Assembly: GCF_030811555.1 (NCBI RefSeq)
Contig: NZ_JAUSQZ010000001.1
Location: forward strand, 5,205,241 to 5,269,240
Direction: 5' to 3'
From: Kineosporia succinea
Lineage (GTDB): Bacteria > Actinomycetota > Actinomycetes > Actinomycetales > Kineosporiaceae
DNA length: 64,000 nt
In this document: in pieces, positions 17,577 to 26,774 of the stretch
Numbering within the stretch: the first letter of the stretch is position 1
Layout: every line of letters begins with the position of its first letter
The notes under the pieces: model-generated
Told to the model about the DNA's origin: nothing
What the model saw: the letters and a program-made list of their open reading frames with translations, nothing else
Databases searched by the model: none
Translations under genes and position numbers: made by a program

Positions 17577-18354
17577 TGAGCGTTCACGTCGACGGGGCCA
17601 CGCTGGCCCTGGACTCCTTCGGCACCGGCCCGGCCGTGATCCAGCTGCACGGCAACACCATGAGCCGCCGTGCCGAGACGGCCATCGGGGTCGATTTTCG
17701 CTCCCTGGCCGAACATCACACGTTCGTGCGCTACGACGCGCGGGCTCACGGCGAGTCCACCGGCACCGCGGTGCCGGAGCTCTACACCTGGGAGAACCTC
17801 GCTCTCGACCTGCTGACGGTGAAGTCGCACGTCTCACCGGCGGATCCGGTGGACGTGATCGGCTCGTCGATGGGAACGGGCACCATCCTGCACGCGGCGC
17901 TCCGGGAGCCGTCGGCGTTCCGGCGGCTGGTGCTGGTGATCCCGCCGACCGCCTGGGAGACGCGGGCGGCGAACTCGCTGCGCAACGAGGAGGCGGCCGC
18001 CCGGATCGAGCGGGAGGAGGTCGCCGGGCAGCCAGACGATTTCCTGCCCCCGGCGCTGGCGGGTACCACCTGGTCGTTCGAGCCGGAGGTTCCCCTCGAG
18101 CTGCTGCCCGCGGTTTTCCGGGGGCCGCGCAGACCGACCTGCCGGATCCCGAAAGACTGCGCACACTGACGCATCCCGCGTTGATCCTGCCCTGGGCCGA
18201 CGACCCCGGGCATCCGCTGAGCACGGCCCGGCGGCTGGCCGAGCTGCTCCCGAACGCCACCCTGCACCCGGCGGCCGCCACACCCCGCGACCTGAAGGCC
18301 TGGGGGCCCGTGGTCGAGGACTTCCTGAAGCCCTTCGTACCGGGACGCTCGTAA
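17576..18354 (+). pseudogene. Alpha/beta hydrolase with probable frameshift
   Basis: The first frame (17576 to about 18120) gives an alpha/beta hydrolase start with oxyanion HGNTM and nucleophile elbow GSSMGTG, then runs to a stop at 18169 with unrelated sequence. From about 18125 a second frame continues the fold (LPDPERLRTLTHPALILPWA, then a C-terminal helix ending at 18354). One missing G in the run TTCCGGGGGCC near 18119-18127 would restore a protein of about 260 residues. This is either a real frameshift or an error in a G run. The expected catalytic histidine near the C-terminus is not obvious. It is coupled to the LLM gene. Confidence 0.7.
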
Positions 18355-18377
18355 AGTCTAGCGATTCAGTAGACTTT
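18353..18377 (+). promoter_or_regulatory. Inverted repeat over a probable -10 box, site B of LLM cluster
   Basis: Eight-base arms AAAGTCTA and TAGACTTT are perfect complements around nine bases. The inner 19 bases, GTCTAGCGATTCAGTAGAC, match site A at 14754-14772 in 13 of 19 positions with the same spacing. TAGACT at 18370-18375 could be a -10 box. The site begins directly after the hydrolase stop. Confidence 0.65.
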
Positions 18378-18382
18378 GCGTT

Positions 18383-18625
18383 ATGGTCGTCGGGGTGGAC
18401 GTTGCGACGCGAAAGATTGCTATCGGTGCACTCTTTCGGCAGTGCGCGGCCATCTCGAAGGCGTCCCCGGTCGGGCCGGACACCGCGGAGACGGCCGCGG
18501 CTGGGCGAGCCGGGCAGGGCGAGCCGGTCGTGGCCGGGTCGCGCCCGGCCGGGGCGGCCGAACGGCGGCAGGGAGAGTTCTGCCATGTGGACACGCCCTT
18601 CCGGCGGCCGGTCGGCTCCGGTTAG
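18383..18625 (+). CDS. Possible leaderless small ORF after site B (weak)
   Basis: An 80-codon frame begins with ATG seven bases after the TAGACT box, the spacing of a leaderless transcript. It starts MVVGVDVATRKIAIGALFRQ and then becomes alanine- and glycine-rich. It could be a short regulatory leader for the LLM gene at 18634 or simply a chance frame in GC-rich DNA. No family is recognised. Confidence 0.2.
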   Translation: MVVGVDVATRKIAIGALFRQCAAISKASPVGPDTAETAAAGRAGQGEPVVAGSRPAGAAERRQGEFCHVDTPFRRPVGSG

Positions 18626-18633
18626 CCTCGGGC

Positions 18634-19563
18634 ATGAGCGGAACTCCCTGGCTCCTCGGTGCTTCAGTCGCGCCGGCCGACCGGACGCCGCAGGGCTGGA
18701 TCGGCCTGGCTCGCCGGCTGGGCGAGGCCGGTTTCGACGCGCTGGTGCTGTCTGACGCTGATGTCCCGATCGCCGAGATGGCGGCGGTCGCACCCCGGCT
18801 CGGGTTCGTGCTCAGCGCCTCGGTGGCCGGGGTCGCGCCCGAGCAGCTGGCCGCGACCCTCACCACGCTCAGTGCGCAGACGGCCGGCCGCGCCGGATGG
18901 TTCGCGCCGGATCTGGCCCAGGATCACGCGGGGGCCGAGGATTTCGCCGCCACGGTGTACAAGCTGTGCGAAGACGCGCCGGGGTCCGGCACGCCCGTCC
19001 TGTTCCATCCCGCCTTCTCCCGGGCCGAGCAGGACTTCGCCGCCCGTCACGCCGAGATCCTGCACCTGGCGGGGGAGACGGCGGCCGCCAATCGTTGGGC
19101 GGTCGAGCGGATCCGGGAACTGGCCGCCGATCACGGCCGCCGGGCGTCGGGGCTGCGTTTCGTCATGGCCGTGGATGTGGCCGTGGATGTGGCCGTGGAT
19201 GTGGCCGTGAGTGTGGCCGTGCCTGGCGAGGTTGCCGTCCCCGGGGAGACTGCCGTCGCGAAGGGGGCCGGCCGTTCCGGTGAGGCCGCGATTGCTGGTG
19301 ATCCGGTCTTCGTGGCCGACGAGCTGCAGCGTCTGGCTCGTGAGAACCGTCTCGACGGGTTCGTGATCACCTCGCCGACCCTGGACGCGTTCATCGATCA
19401 GGTCATCCCCGAACTGCGGGCCCGCGGCCGGATGCGTGACGCCGACACCGGCCCCACCCTCCGCGAGCGGATCTACGGCAGCGGGAACCTCCGGCTCGAT
19501 CCGAGTCATCCGGCTCGGCGCAGCGCGTTCATCGGCATCCGGCGTCCGAGTTGCCCCGACTGA
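18634..19563 (+). CDS. LLM-class flavin-dependent oxidoreductase with repeat insertion
   Basis: A 309-residue luciferase-like protein. WLLGASVAPADRTPQGWIGL, GFDALVLSDADVP and the C-terminal PTLRERIYGSGNLRLDP identify it as LLM class. It is shorter than full NtaA-type enzymes. The middle is interrupted by DVAVDVAVDVAVSVAV, encoded by 12-bp GTGGATGTGGCC units at about 19167-19220, followed by further low-complexity sequence. ATG at 18634 is chosen because the family fold begins there; its ribosome site is weak. Site B and about 250 bases of leader precede it. Confidence 0.82.
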   Translation: MSGTPWLLGASVAPADRTPQGWIGLARRLGEAGFDALVLSDADVPIAEMAAVAPRLGFVLSASVAGVAPEQLAATLTTLSAQTAGRAGWFAPDLAQDHAGAEDFAATVYKLCEDAPGSGTPVLFHPAFSRAEQDFAARHAEILHLAGETAAANRWAVERIRELAADHGRRASGLRFVMAVDVAVDVAVDVAVSVAVPGEVAVPGETAVAKGAGRSGEAAIAGDPVFVADELQRLARENRLDGFVITSPTLDAFIDQVIPELRARGRMRDADTGPTLRERIYGSGNLRLDPSHPARRSAFIGIRRPSCPD

Positions 19564-19685
19564 ACCTTCGGACGATCGGTAAAGCCCGAGCCCTCTGACC
19601 TTACGCGTCGTCCGCCCGTTTCTGGGAAGCCTCGGACGCCCAGGCCTGGTCGGCGCCCCCGGTCGCGGTGCCCGAGCGGGCTCCG

Positions 19686-19960
19686 GGAGGTGGGCTTGGT
19701 GGGTGGCTTCTGGTCGTGGTGTCTGGGTGGTGGTTCCGGGGGTGGGCTTGGTGGGTGGCTTCTGGTCGTGGTGTCTGGGTGGTGGTTCCGGGGGTGGGCT
19801 TGGTGGGTGGCTTCTGGTCGTGGTGTCTGGGTGGTGGTTCCGGGGGTGGGCTTGGTGGGTGGCTTCTGGTCGCGGTGTCTGGCGGTGGATTCGGGGGTGG
19901 GCTTGGTGGGTGGCTCCTGGTCGCGGTGTCTGGGCGGTGGCTCCGGATGGCGGCCTTGGT
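19686..19960. repeat. 52-bp tandem repeat array
   Basis: The anchor TGGGCTTGGTGGGTGGC recurs at 19691, 19743, 19795, 19847 and 19898, giving steps of 52, 52, 52 and 51 bases. The first copies are almost identical, then the array decays to the right. The period is not a multiple of three and no ribosome site precedes it. Confidence 0.9.
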
Positions 19961-20120
19961 GGGTGGCTCCCGATCGGTGGCCCAGGTGGGTGACTCAGGT
20001 TGGTGGCTCAGGTCGGTGGCTCCCGGTTGGCGTCCACCGTCGTGGCTCCCGGTCGCTGTCCCCCGGGTCTGTCCACCCGGGCCGGGCCTACCCGGGCCGG
20101 GCCTGCGTCTCCGTCTGTGC

Positions 20121-20204
20121 CAAGGCGACGGCCAAGGCGACGGCCAAGGCGACGGCCAAGGCGACGGCCAAGGCGACGGCCAAGGCGACGGCCAAGGCCA
20201 CGGC
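20121..20204. repeat. 12-bp tandem repeat, seven copies
   Basis: CAAGGCGACGGC is repeated from 20121, six perfect copies and a seventh with one change. It lies between the 52-bp array and kamD. Confidence 0.92.
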
Positions 20205-20289
20205 CATGCCCAGGCTGCGCAGCCGCCCGACCCAGCACTCATTCTCCGCAAGTCTTCCTGTTTCGGAGCCCTGATGCGATGATTCTTCC

Positions 20290-21861
20290 GTGGAATCGAG
20301 TCAGAGCGCGCTGATTCGCCTGGATCCGGCGCAGGTCCGGCGGGCCCGGATGCTGGCGAGACGGGCCGGGCGCCCGATCGTGCAGCTCGCGACCACGCAC
20401 ACCACGGTCTCGGTCGAGCGGGCGACGGTCCGTCTCGCCGGTCTCGAGGGGGCCGACAGCGAGCGCGTGCCCTGGGTGAACCGCCTGGTCGACGCGGTGC
20501 GCGCCGAGGTCGGGCTGGAGCACGGCGTGGCCCTGCCGGTGTGGGACGCCCTGGTGCGCGGGCAGGCACCCGACCTGCTCACCCTGGCGCAGAAGGCGTC
20601 CACCGGTGGGGGAGGCTTCCGGATCCCGGCGGGCCGTGACGCGGTGCGAGCCCGGTCGGCCGCGAAAAAGGCCGTGGGCCTGGGCATCCGGCGCATCGAC
20701 AGCAGCCGCAAGCAGCGCGAACGGCTCATCCGCAGACACGGTGACGCCCCGCGGCGCCCCTGGATCTATCTGATCGTGGCCACCGGCGACATCTACGAGG
20801 ACATCCCGCAGGCCTGTGCCGCCGCCCGGGCCGGGGCCGACGTGATCGCGGTGATCCGCTCGACCGGTCAGAGCCTGCTCGACTACGTGCCCGAGGGGGC
20901 GACCCGCGAGGGCTACGCCGGAACCTACGCCACCGGTGAGAACTTCCGGCTGATGCGGGCCGCTCTCGACGAGGTGAGCCGTGAGCTGGGCCGTTACGTG
21001 CGCCTGACCAACTACGCGTCCGGCCTGTGCATGCCCGAGATCGCCGCACTGGCGGGCATGGAGCGGCTGGACATGATGCTCAACGACTCGATGTACGGCA
21101 TTCTGTTCCGCGACATCAACCCCGTGCGCACGTTCGTCGACCAGCGGTTCAGCCGCCAGATCCACGCCCGCGCGGGCATTGTCATCAACACTGGCGAAGA
21201 CAACTACCTCACCACGGCCGACGCGATCGAGGCCGCGCACACCGTCACGGTGTCGCAGCTGCTCAACGAGTTCTTCGCGAAGGAAGCCGGCCTGCCCGAC
21301 GAGTTGATGGGCCTGGGGCACGCTTTCGAGATCGACCCCGCGGTGCCGCAGTCGTTCCGGCTCGAGCTGGCGCACGCCCTGCTGGCCCGCACGCTGTTCC
21401 CGAAGGCGCCGCTGAAGTGGATGCCACCGACCCGTCACATGACCGGCGACGTGTTCCGCGGCCATCTGCTCGACGGGTTCTTCAATCTCGCGGGAGTGCT
21501 GACGGGGCAGGGCATTCTGCTGGTCGGCATGATGACCGAGGCGGTGGTGACGCCCTGGCTGTCCGACCGCGACCTGGCGCTCGACAACGTGCGGTACGTG
21601 CTCGACGCGTGTTCCGGTCTCACCGAGGACTTCCGGCCCCCGCCCGAGGGTTTCATCGCCACCCGGGCCCGGCACGTGCTGGGCGAGGCCCTCGAACTGC
21701 TCGAGAGAATTGTGGACGAGGGGATGCTCGCCGCCATCGCCGACGGCACCTTCGCCGGAATGCGGAGGCCGCCGGACGGTGGGCGGGGACTCGACGGCGT
21801 GGTGAAACGAGCCGACGGCTATGTGAACCCGGCGATCGAGGCGCTGGAGGTGCCGGTATGA
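20290..21861 (+). CDS. kamD: Lysine 5,6-aminomutase alpha subunit
   Basis: Large subunit (523 residues) of the adenosylcobalamin- and PLP-dependent enzyme that moves the terminal amino group of D-lysine or beta-lysine. Conserved stretches include YLIVATGDIYEDIPQA, IRSTGQSLLDYVPEGAT, GTYATGENFRLMR and NDSMYGILFRDINP. They form the TIM barrel that covers the B12 and PLP sites. The GTG start at 20290 follows CTTCC and has a poor ribosome site. An ATGA overlap couples it to kamE. With kal it indicates use of lysine through the aminomutase route. Confidence 0.95.
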   Translation: MESSQSALIRLDPAQVRRARMLARRAGRPIVQLATTHTTVSVERATVRLAGLEGADSERVPWVNRLVDAVRAEVGLEHGVALPVWDALVRGQAPDLLTLAQKASTGGGGFRIPAGRDAVRARSAAKKAVGLGIRRIDSSRKQRERLIRRHGDAPRRPWIYLIVATGDIYEDIPQACAAARAGADVIAVIRSTGQSLLDYVPEGATREGYAGTYATGENFRLMRAALDEVSRELGRYVRLTNYASGLCMPEIAALAGMERLDMMLNDSMYGILFRDINPVRTFVDQRFSRQIHARAGIVINTGEDNYLTTADAIEAAHTVTVSQLLNEFFAKEAGLPDELMGLGHAFEIDPAVPQSFRLELAHALLARTLFPKAPLKWMPPTRHMTGDVFRGHLLDGFFNLAGVLTGQGILLVGMMTEAVVTPWLSDRDLALDNVRYVLDACSGLTEDFRPPPEGFIATRARHVLGEALELLERIVDEGMLAAIADGTFAGMRRPPDGGRGLDGVVKRADGYVNPAIEALEVPV

Positions 21862-22592
21862 GTGAGCTGGTGCGGCCTTACGGCGACACGACGGGCGACG
21901 GCATGGTGCAGGTGTCGTTCACGCTGCCGGTCGCGGCCGGAAAACGGGCCGAGGGGGCGGCGGCCCAGCTCGCGGCGTCGATGGGCATCGATCCGGCGAT
22001 GGTGGTGCACTCCAAGGCGCTGGGGCCGGAGCACACCTTCTTCGTGGTCTACGGCCCGGTGCGGCATCTCGTCGACCTGTCCGCGGTGTCCGTGGTGGAG
22101 CGTGAATACCCGCTGCTGACGCCGAAGGACGTGAACGCGGGCATCCGCCGGGGGCTTCGCCGCAAGCTGGTGGTGCTGGGCGCCTGCGTCGGCACCGACG
22201 CGCACACGGTGGGCATCGACGCGATCCTGAACATCAAGGGGTTCGCCGGTGAGAAGGGCCTGGAGTACTACCGGGAGATGCGGGTCGTGAACCTGGGGGC
22301 GCAGGTGGCCGTGCCGCAGCTGGTCGCCCGGGCCCGGGCCGAGCGGGCCGACGCGGTGCTGATCTCTCAGGTCGTGACCCAGAAGGACGCGCACCTCACC
22401 ACCACGCGCGAGGTCGCGGCGGCGTTCTCCGAGGCCTATCCGGCGGGGGAGCGTCCGCTGCTGGTGGCCGGGGGACCGCGCTTCGACGAGGGGGCGGCGA
22501 CGTCGCTCGGGGTGGACCGGATCTTCGGCCGGGGCACCACGCCCGGCGAGGTCGCGTCGTACCTGGCCCACGCGCTGGTGCCGGCCGGGTGA
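21858..22592 (+). CDS. kamE: Lysine 5,6-aminomutase beta subunit
   Basis: Small subunit of 244 residues carrying the cobalamin-binding Rossmann domain. The B12 motif D-x-H-x-x-G is TDAHTVG with H116 as the expected cobalt ligand; GGPRFDEGAA follows near the C-terminus. A lysine in LNIKGFAGEKG probably forms the PLP imine, as in the Clostridium enzyme. Start ATG overlaps the kamD stop. It needs adenosylcobalamin, which fits with the cobalt-type transporter later in the window, although nothing shows a direct link. Confidence 0.95.
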   Translation: MSELVRPYGDTTGDGMVQVSFTLPVAAGKRAEGAAAQLAASMGIDPAMVVHSKALGPEHTFFVVYGPVRHLVDLSAVSVVEREYPLLTPKDVNAGIRRGLRRKLVVLGACVGTDAHTVGIDAILNIKGFAGEKGLEYYREMRVVNLGAQVAVPQLVARARAERADAVLISQVVTQKDAHLTTTREVAAAFSEAYPAGERPLLVAGGPRFDEGAATSLGVDRIFGRGTTPGEVASYLAHALVPAG

Positions 22593-22611
22593 GAGTCATG
22601 GGCAGCAGCAG

Positions 22612-23103
22612 ATGGGGGACGACGTGACGGGCGAGCGGGACAGCGGCGGCTCGGGCGGTGCGGCCGCCGCGGACGGGACAACCGGCGTCGCCGGGGCCGG
22701 GGACGGCACTCCGGCCGCCGATCCGCGGCTGGGGCTCCACGTCGTCCACAAGCGGTACATCTCTGCCGCACACGCCCACTACGCCGGAAATCTGGTGGAC
22801 GGCGCGTTCGGGCTGGCCTGCTTCGGCGACGTGGCCACCGAGATCTGCATCCGCACCGACGGCGACGAGGGGTTGTTCGCCTCGTACTCCGATGTCCAGT
22901 TCCTGGCGCCGATCCGGGCCGGGGATGTTTTGGAGACAAAGGGCACGGTGACACGCCTGGGGCGGCGTTCGAGGGAGATCGACTTCATTGCTACTGTTGT
23001 CTGCCGACTTCGCCCGGATATGGGCGTGTCTGCAGCTGAAGTGCTGGCTAAGCCGATCGTGGTGATCCGGGCAAAGGGGACCGTGGTGGTTCCTGGGGCG
23101 TGA
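22612..23103 (+). CDS. kal: 3-aminobutyryl-CoA ammonia-lyase, hotdog fold
   Basis: A 163-residue hotdog protein. HKRYISAAHAHYAGNLVDGA followed by GDVATEICIRTDGDEGLF matches Kal of lysine fermentation, which removes ammonia from 3-aminobutyryl-CoA to give crotonyl-CoA. The first 35 residues are a glycine- and alanine-rich extension not needed by the fold. It begins 19 bases after kamE and is surely in the same operon. The other pathway genes (kdd, kce and a CoA transferase) are not in the window. Confidence 0.85.
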   Translation: MGDDVTGERDSGGSGGAAAADGTTGVAGAGDGTPAADPRLGLHVVHKRYISAAHAHYAGNLVDGAFGLACFGDVATEICIRTDGDEGLFASYSDVQFLAPIRAGDVLETKGTVTRLGRRSREIDFIATVVCRLRPDMGVSAAEVLAKPIVVIRAKGTVVVPGA

Positions 23104-23543
23104 AAACCCCACCGGTGTCATTACTTTAGGTCGACACGCCGTGACATCGAGAAACGGTCCGTTCGGCCGATCTCACCGTTAGTCTCAGCTGTAACGCGTT
23201 GACCTGCGGATATAGCAAGAACCCGCAGGTCAGTGAGTCGAATTGTCGACAGGGCTGGACTTCACTAGCCTCGTCGGCGCGATCGCTGGGATCACTGCGA
23301 TCGTCAGGGACGTCGGCCGGGTCCGGCGCCGCTCAGTAGACAACGGTGTTGTCCACGCATCCAGCGCGGGCGATGGCGGTCCGAAGGGTGGCGCGGGCCC
23401 GGCCGGGCAACCTGCCGGTTCGGAACCACAGCGGTTCCAGTGGTTCGGTACCGCTGGTCCGGGGTTGGCCGTCACGCCAGGCGGCCCTGACCCTGGCCAG
23501 CGCCCGTTCCTTCCGGCCGGTAGGGCTCCCGTAGTCTTGCGGG
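23104..23543. other. Intergenic region between kal and lnt
   Basis: No gene is supported in these 440 bases. The sequence is less GC-rich near 23104-23240 and contains the hairpin at 23200-23232 and a weaker inverted repeat CGATCGC/GCGATCG at 23280-23303. The lnt promoter must lie here. Confidence 0.6.
23200..23232. terminator. Ten-base-pair inverted repeat, possible terminator or regulatory hairpin
   Basis: TGACCTGCGG at 23200-23209 pairs perfectly with CCGCAGGTCA at 23223-23232 around a 13-base AT-rich loop. No T run follows on either strand, so termination of the kam operon is possible but a protein-binding site is equally likely. Confidence 0.45.
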
Positions 23544-25232
23544 ATGAGCGATTCGGCCGTGGTCGAGCCAGGCGTCGGCACCAGTACCAGCCGCGAGGCC
23601 GACCAGGCCGGAATCGCTCCTCCACCGCCCGGGCGTCTGCGTCGGCTGCGGGGGTCCTTCCGCACCCCCTCCGGCCGCCTGGCCTGGGCCCGGCTCGTGC
23701 TCGCGGGCGTCAGCGGCTTCGTGCTCCACCTGGCCTTCCCCGGTATCGACATCTGGCCCCTGGCCCCGGTCGGTGTCGCCGGTCTGGCCATCGCCACCCG
23801 CGGCGTCTCCAAGAAGTTCGGGGCGCTGCTCGGCTTCGTCTTCGGCCTGGTCTTCTTCCTGCGGCTGATCCCCTGGATCGGCATCTACGTCGGCGCACTG
23901 CCCTGGATCGCGCTCAGCATCACCGAGGCGCTGTACCTGGCCGGGATGGGCGCCCTGCTGCCGCGCGCCTGGAAGGTGCGCGGAGGCGTCCCCGGGCTCC
24001 TGCTCGTCTCCGGTGGGCTCTGGGTGGCGCAGGAGGCGGTGCGAGGTCGCTGGCCGTTCGGTGGCTTCCCCTGGGGCCGTCTGGCGTTCTCCCAGGCCGA
24101 CGCCCCGACCGCGGCCCTGGCCTCGATCGGCGGCGCCCCGCTGGTCTCGTTCGCGGTCGCCGTGTCGGGCACCCTGCTGGCCTGGGGGCTGGTGACCGGT
24201 TTCACGGCCCTGCGCTCGCGGGCCCTGCCCGGCGCGCTGCTCCCGGCCGTGGGGGTGGCCCTCGCGCTCGGTGTGATGGGTCTCGGCGCCCTGATCCCGC
24301 TGCCCACCGACGGTGACAGCACCACCCGGGTCGCCGCCGTGCAGGGCAACGTGCCCCGGGCCGGCCTGGACTTCAACTCCCAGCGCCGGGCCGTGCTCGA
24401 CAACCACGTCAGCGCCACGAGGGCCCTGGCCCAGCGGGTGGCCACCGGCGAGAGCGAGCAGCCCGACATCGTGCTCTGGCCGGAGAACGCCAGTGACATC
24501 GACCCGTACATCAACGCCGACGCGGCCGGTGAGATCAGTGACGCCGCCGACGCGATCGACGCCCCGCTGCTGGTCGGCGCCGTGGTGCAGGGCCCGGGCG
24601 ACTACGTGTCCAACACCGGAATCGTCTGGCGGCCCGGTGAGGGTGCGGGCACCGGCGACGACAGCACCTACGTCAAGCGTCACCCGGCGCCGTTCGGTGA
24701 GTACATGCCCTACCGCAGCTTCTTCCGGCTGTTCAGCGACAAGGTCGACCTGATCTCCAAGGACTTCGTCTCCGGTGACGAACTGCGCGACAACCCGGTC
24801 GGCGTGATGCGCATGGGCGACGTGAAGGTCGGCGACGTGATCTGCTTCGAGGTCGCCTACGACGGGCTGGTGCGCGACTCGGTGCGGGCAGGCGCCACGA
24901 TGCTCGCGGTGCAGACCAACAACGCCACGTTCGGCCTCACCGACGAGAGCGTCCAGCAGCTCGCCCAGTCGCGGATCCGGGCCGTGGAATCAGGCCGCTC
25001 GGTGGTGAACATCAGCACGGTCGGTGTCAGTGGCATCATTCTCCCGGACGGAACGGTGGTGGAACGTTCCGGACACTTCACCCAGGACGTCCTCGAGGCA
25101 ACGGTCCCGCTGCGGACCGAGCAGACGATCGCGACCCGGGTGGGCGAGTGGCCGGAATGGATCCTGTCCGCGCTCGCGATCGGCCTGGTGCTGGGCACCG
25201 CACTGATCGCGCGGCGTACCCAGATCAGCTGA
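23544..25232 (+). CDS. lnt: Apolipoprotein N-acyltransferase
   Basis: Membrane enzyme (562 residues) that adds the third acyl chain to lipoproteins. N-terminal hydrophobic segments are followed by a nitrilase-like domain with the catalytic Glu in LWPENASD, Lys in [13 protein letters not shown] and Cys in [12 protein letters not shown]-terminal membrane helix ([17 protein letters not shown]) closes it. In actinobacteria Lnt often pairs with Ppm, here encoded next, and in mycobacteria the two are fused. The downstream ppm start follows by 20 bases. Confidence 0.95.
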   Translation: MSDSAVVEPGVGTSTSREADQAGIAPPPPGRLRRLRGSFRTPSGRLAWARLVLAGVSGFVLHLAFPGIDIWPLAPVGVAGLAIATRGVSKKFGALLGFVFGLVFFLRLIPWIGIYVGALPWIALSITEALYLAGMGALLPRAWKVRGGVPGLLLVSGGLWVAQEAVRGRWPFGGFPWGRLAFSQADAPTAALASIGGAPLVSFAVAVSGTLLAWGLVTGFTALRSRALPGALLPAVGVALALGVMGLGALIPLPTDGDSTTRVAAVQGNVPRAGLDFNSQRRAVLDNHVSATRALAQRVATGESEQPDIVLWPENASDIDPYINADAAGEISDAADAIDAPLLVGAVVQGPGDYVSNTGIVWRPGEGAGTGDDSTYVKRHPAPFGEYMPYRSFFRLFSDKVDLISKDFVSGDELRDNPVGVMRMGDVKVGDVICFEVAYDGLVRDSVRAGATMLAVQTNNATFGLTDESVQQLAQSRIRAVESGRSVVNISTVGVSGIILPDGTVVERSGHFTQDVLEATVPLRTEQTIATRVGEWPEWILSALAIGLVLGTALIARRTQIS

Positions 25233-25252
25233 GAGAGGCGACCTTCCCCGAA

Positions 25253-26032
25253 ATGACTACGCAGTCCCGGTCCGGCCGGGTGCTGGTGATCATCCCCACC
25301 TACAACGAGCTCGAGAACCTCCCCCTGATCCTGCGCCGAGTGCGGGCCGCCGAGCCCGGCGCGCACGTGCTCATCGCCGACGACAACAGCCCCGACGGCA
25401 CCGGCGAGCTCGCCGACCGGCTGGCCGAGGCCGACGAGAACGTGCACGTGATGCACCGGGCCGGCAAACAGGGCCTGGGCGCCGCCTACATCGCGGGCTT
25501 CGACTGGGGCCTGGATCAGGGGTACGACGTGCTCGTCGAGATGGACGCCGACGGGTCGCACCCGCCGGAGCAGCTGCCCGATCTGCTCGACCGCATCGAC
25601 GCCGGCGCCGACCTGGCGATCGGTTCCCGGTACGTGGCCGGTGGCCGCTCGGTGAACTGGCCCAAGCGCCGCCAGCTGCTGAGCAAGGGCGCCAACCTGT
25701 ACGTCGCGATCGCCCTCAGCCTGCACGTGCGCGACTCGACGGCCGGTTTCCGGGCGTTCCGCCGCACCACGCTGGAGAAGCTGGACCTGCACGACGTCGA
25801 GTCGCAGGGGTACTGCTTCCAGGTCGATCTGACGCAGCGCGCGATTCGGCGGGGATTCCGCGTGGACGAAGTGCCCATCACGTTCGTTGAACGAGAGCAC
25901 GGGACGAGCAAGATGGACCAGGCGATCGTGGTGGAGGCGTTGTGGCAAGTGACACGGTGGGGCGTTCGGTACCGGAGCGCCCAGGTGGGCCAGCTGGTCC
26001 GCAGGGTGACGGGGCGACCGGCCGCCCAGTAG
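25253..26032 (+). CDS. ppm: Polyprenol monophosphomannose synthase, GT2 family
   Basis: Glycosyltransferase of 259 residues that moves mannose from GDP-mannose to polyprenyl phosphate, the donor for lipoglycan and protein O-mannosylation. [16 protein letters not shown] opens the GT-A fold, [10 protein letters not shown] and [13 protein letters not shown] carry the acidic metal ligands, and [12 protein letters not shown] and [12 protein letters not shown] are standard. ATG at 25253 follows GAGAGAGG. It overlaps fxsA by 91 bases. Confidence 0.95.
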   Translation: MTTQSRSGRVLVIIPTYNELENLPLILRRVRAAEPGAHVLIADDNSPDGTGELADRLAEADENVHVMHRAGKQGLGAAYIAGFDWGLDQGYDVLVEMDADGSHPPEQLPDLLDRIDAGADLAIGSRYVAGGRSVNWPKRRQLLSKGANLYVAIALSLHVRDSTAGFRAFRRTTLEKLDLHDVESQGYCFQVDLTQRAIRRGFRVDEVPITFVEREHGTSKMDQAIVVEALWQVTRWGVRYRSAQVGQLVRRVTGRPAAQ

Positions 26033-26634
26033 CGGGCAATGTCGGGCCGCAGCGCCGCAAGGCCGGCAAGCTGCGGTGGATCCTGGTGGCGGCCCTGTTG
26101 CTGCCGCTGCTCGAGCTGGTCGTGTCGATCGAGGTCGGCACCGTCATCGGCGGCCTGCCGGTGTTCGGGCTGCTGGTGCTCGGCTCGGTCGTCGGCATGA
26201 CGGTGGTGCGGCGGCAGGGCAGCGCGGCCTGGCGAGCGCTGAACGCGTCGGTGCGCACGGGCACCCCGCCGAGCCGCGATCTGGCCGACGCGACAGTGCT
26301 GATGCTCGCGGGAGTGCTGTTCATCTTCCCGGGTTTCGTCACCGACGTGGTGGCCCTGCTGCTGGTGCTGCCGTTCACGCGTCCGCTGGCCCGCCGCCCG
26401 CTCGAGGGCTGGTTCCGCCGGGCCGCGGCCGACCAGGCGAACATGCGGGGTGCGTACATCCGCACCGTGCAGTTCGGCCCGGGCGGCCCGCAGTCCGCGT
26501 CGGGTCCGGCCCCGGGGCAGACGACGGCCGGCCCGTCCCAGGGGCGGGGCCCGAGCCGTTTCGGCCCGGGCTTCGGCCGCGAGGACGTGATCGAGGGCGA
26601 GGTCGTCGACGGCACCCCCGACGACCGCCGCTGA
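25942..26634 (+). CDS. fxsA: FxsA family membrane protein
   Basis: Protein of 230 residues with the FxsA membrane domain at residues about 43-150: [34 protein letters not shown] and [20 protein letters not shown]. The rest is a glycine- and proline-rich cytoplasmic tail. FxsA in Escherichia coli eases exclusion of phage T7 by F; its normal function is unknown. The GTG at 25942 sits inside the end of ppm and is preceded by GGAGG at five bases, which supports this long overlap. Confidence 0.88.
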   Translation: MASDTVGRSVPERPGGPAGPQGDGATGRPVAGNVGPQRRKAGKLRWILVAALLLPLLELVVSIEVGTVIGGLPVFGLLVLGSVVGMTVVRRQGSAAWRALNASVRTGTPPSRDLADATVLMLAGVLFIFPGFVTDVVALLLVLPFTRPLARRPLEGWFRRAAADQANMRGAYIRTVQFGPGGPQSASGPAPGQTTAGPSQGRGPSRFGPGFGREDVIEGEVVDGTPDDRR

Positions 26635-26774
26635 CCTCGCCGAGGCTCGGGTCTGTGGCGGTCGCCGTGGTTGATGAGGACTCTGGGGTCAAGCCCCGCT
26701 GACGGGTGCAGTACTCGAGGGCGACAGAGGACGCTGCGGTCGGGTGTCGCTGTTGCCCTCGGCTGCCGTTGCTG

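Larger units (their letters stand above)
19564..20289. other. Intergenic repeat region before kamD
   Basis: No gene is supported in these 726 bases. Long open frames exist on both strands only because the G-rich repeats lack stop codons. The region holds a 52-bp array (19686-19960), a 12-bp array (20121-20204) and about 80 bases of ordinary sequence before the kamD start, where its promoter should be. Confidence 0.75.

Noticed and set aside
19601-20569. Proline- and threonine-rich reading frame on the minus strand across the 52-bp array
   Set aside because: The array has a period not divisible by three, no ribosome site is present, and the frame runs into the start of kamD on the other strand.
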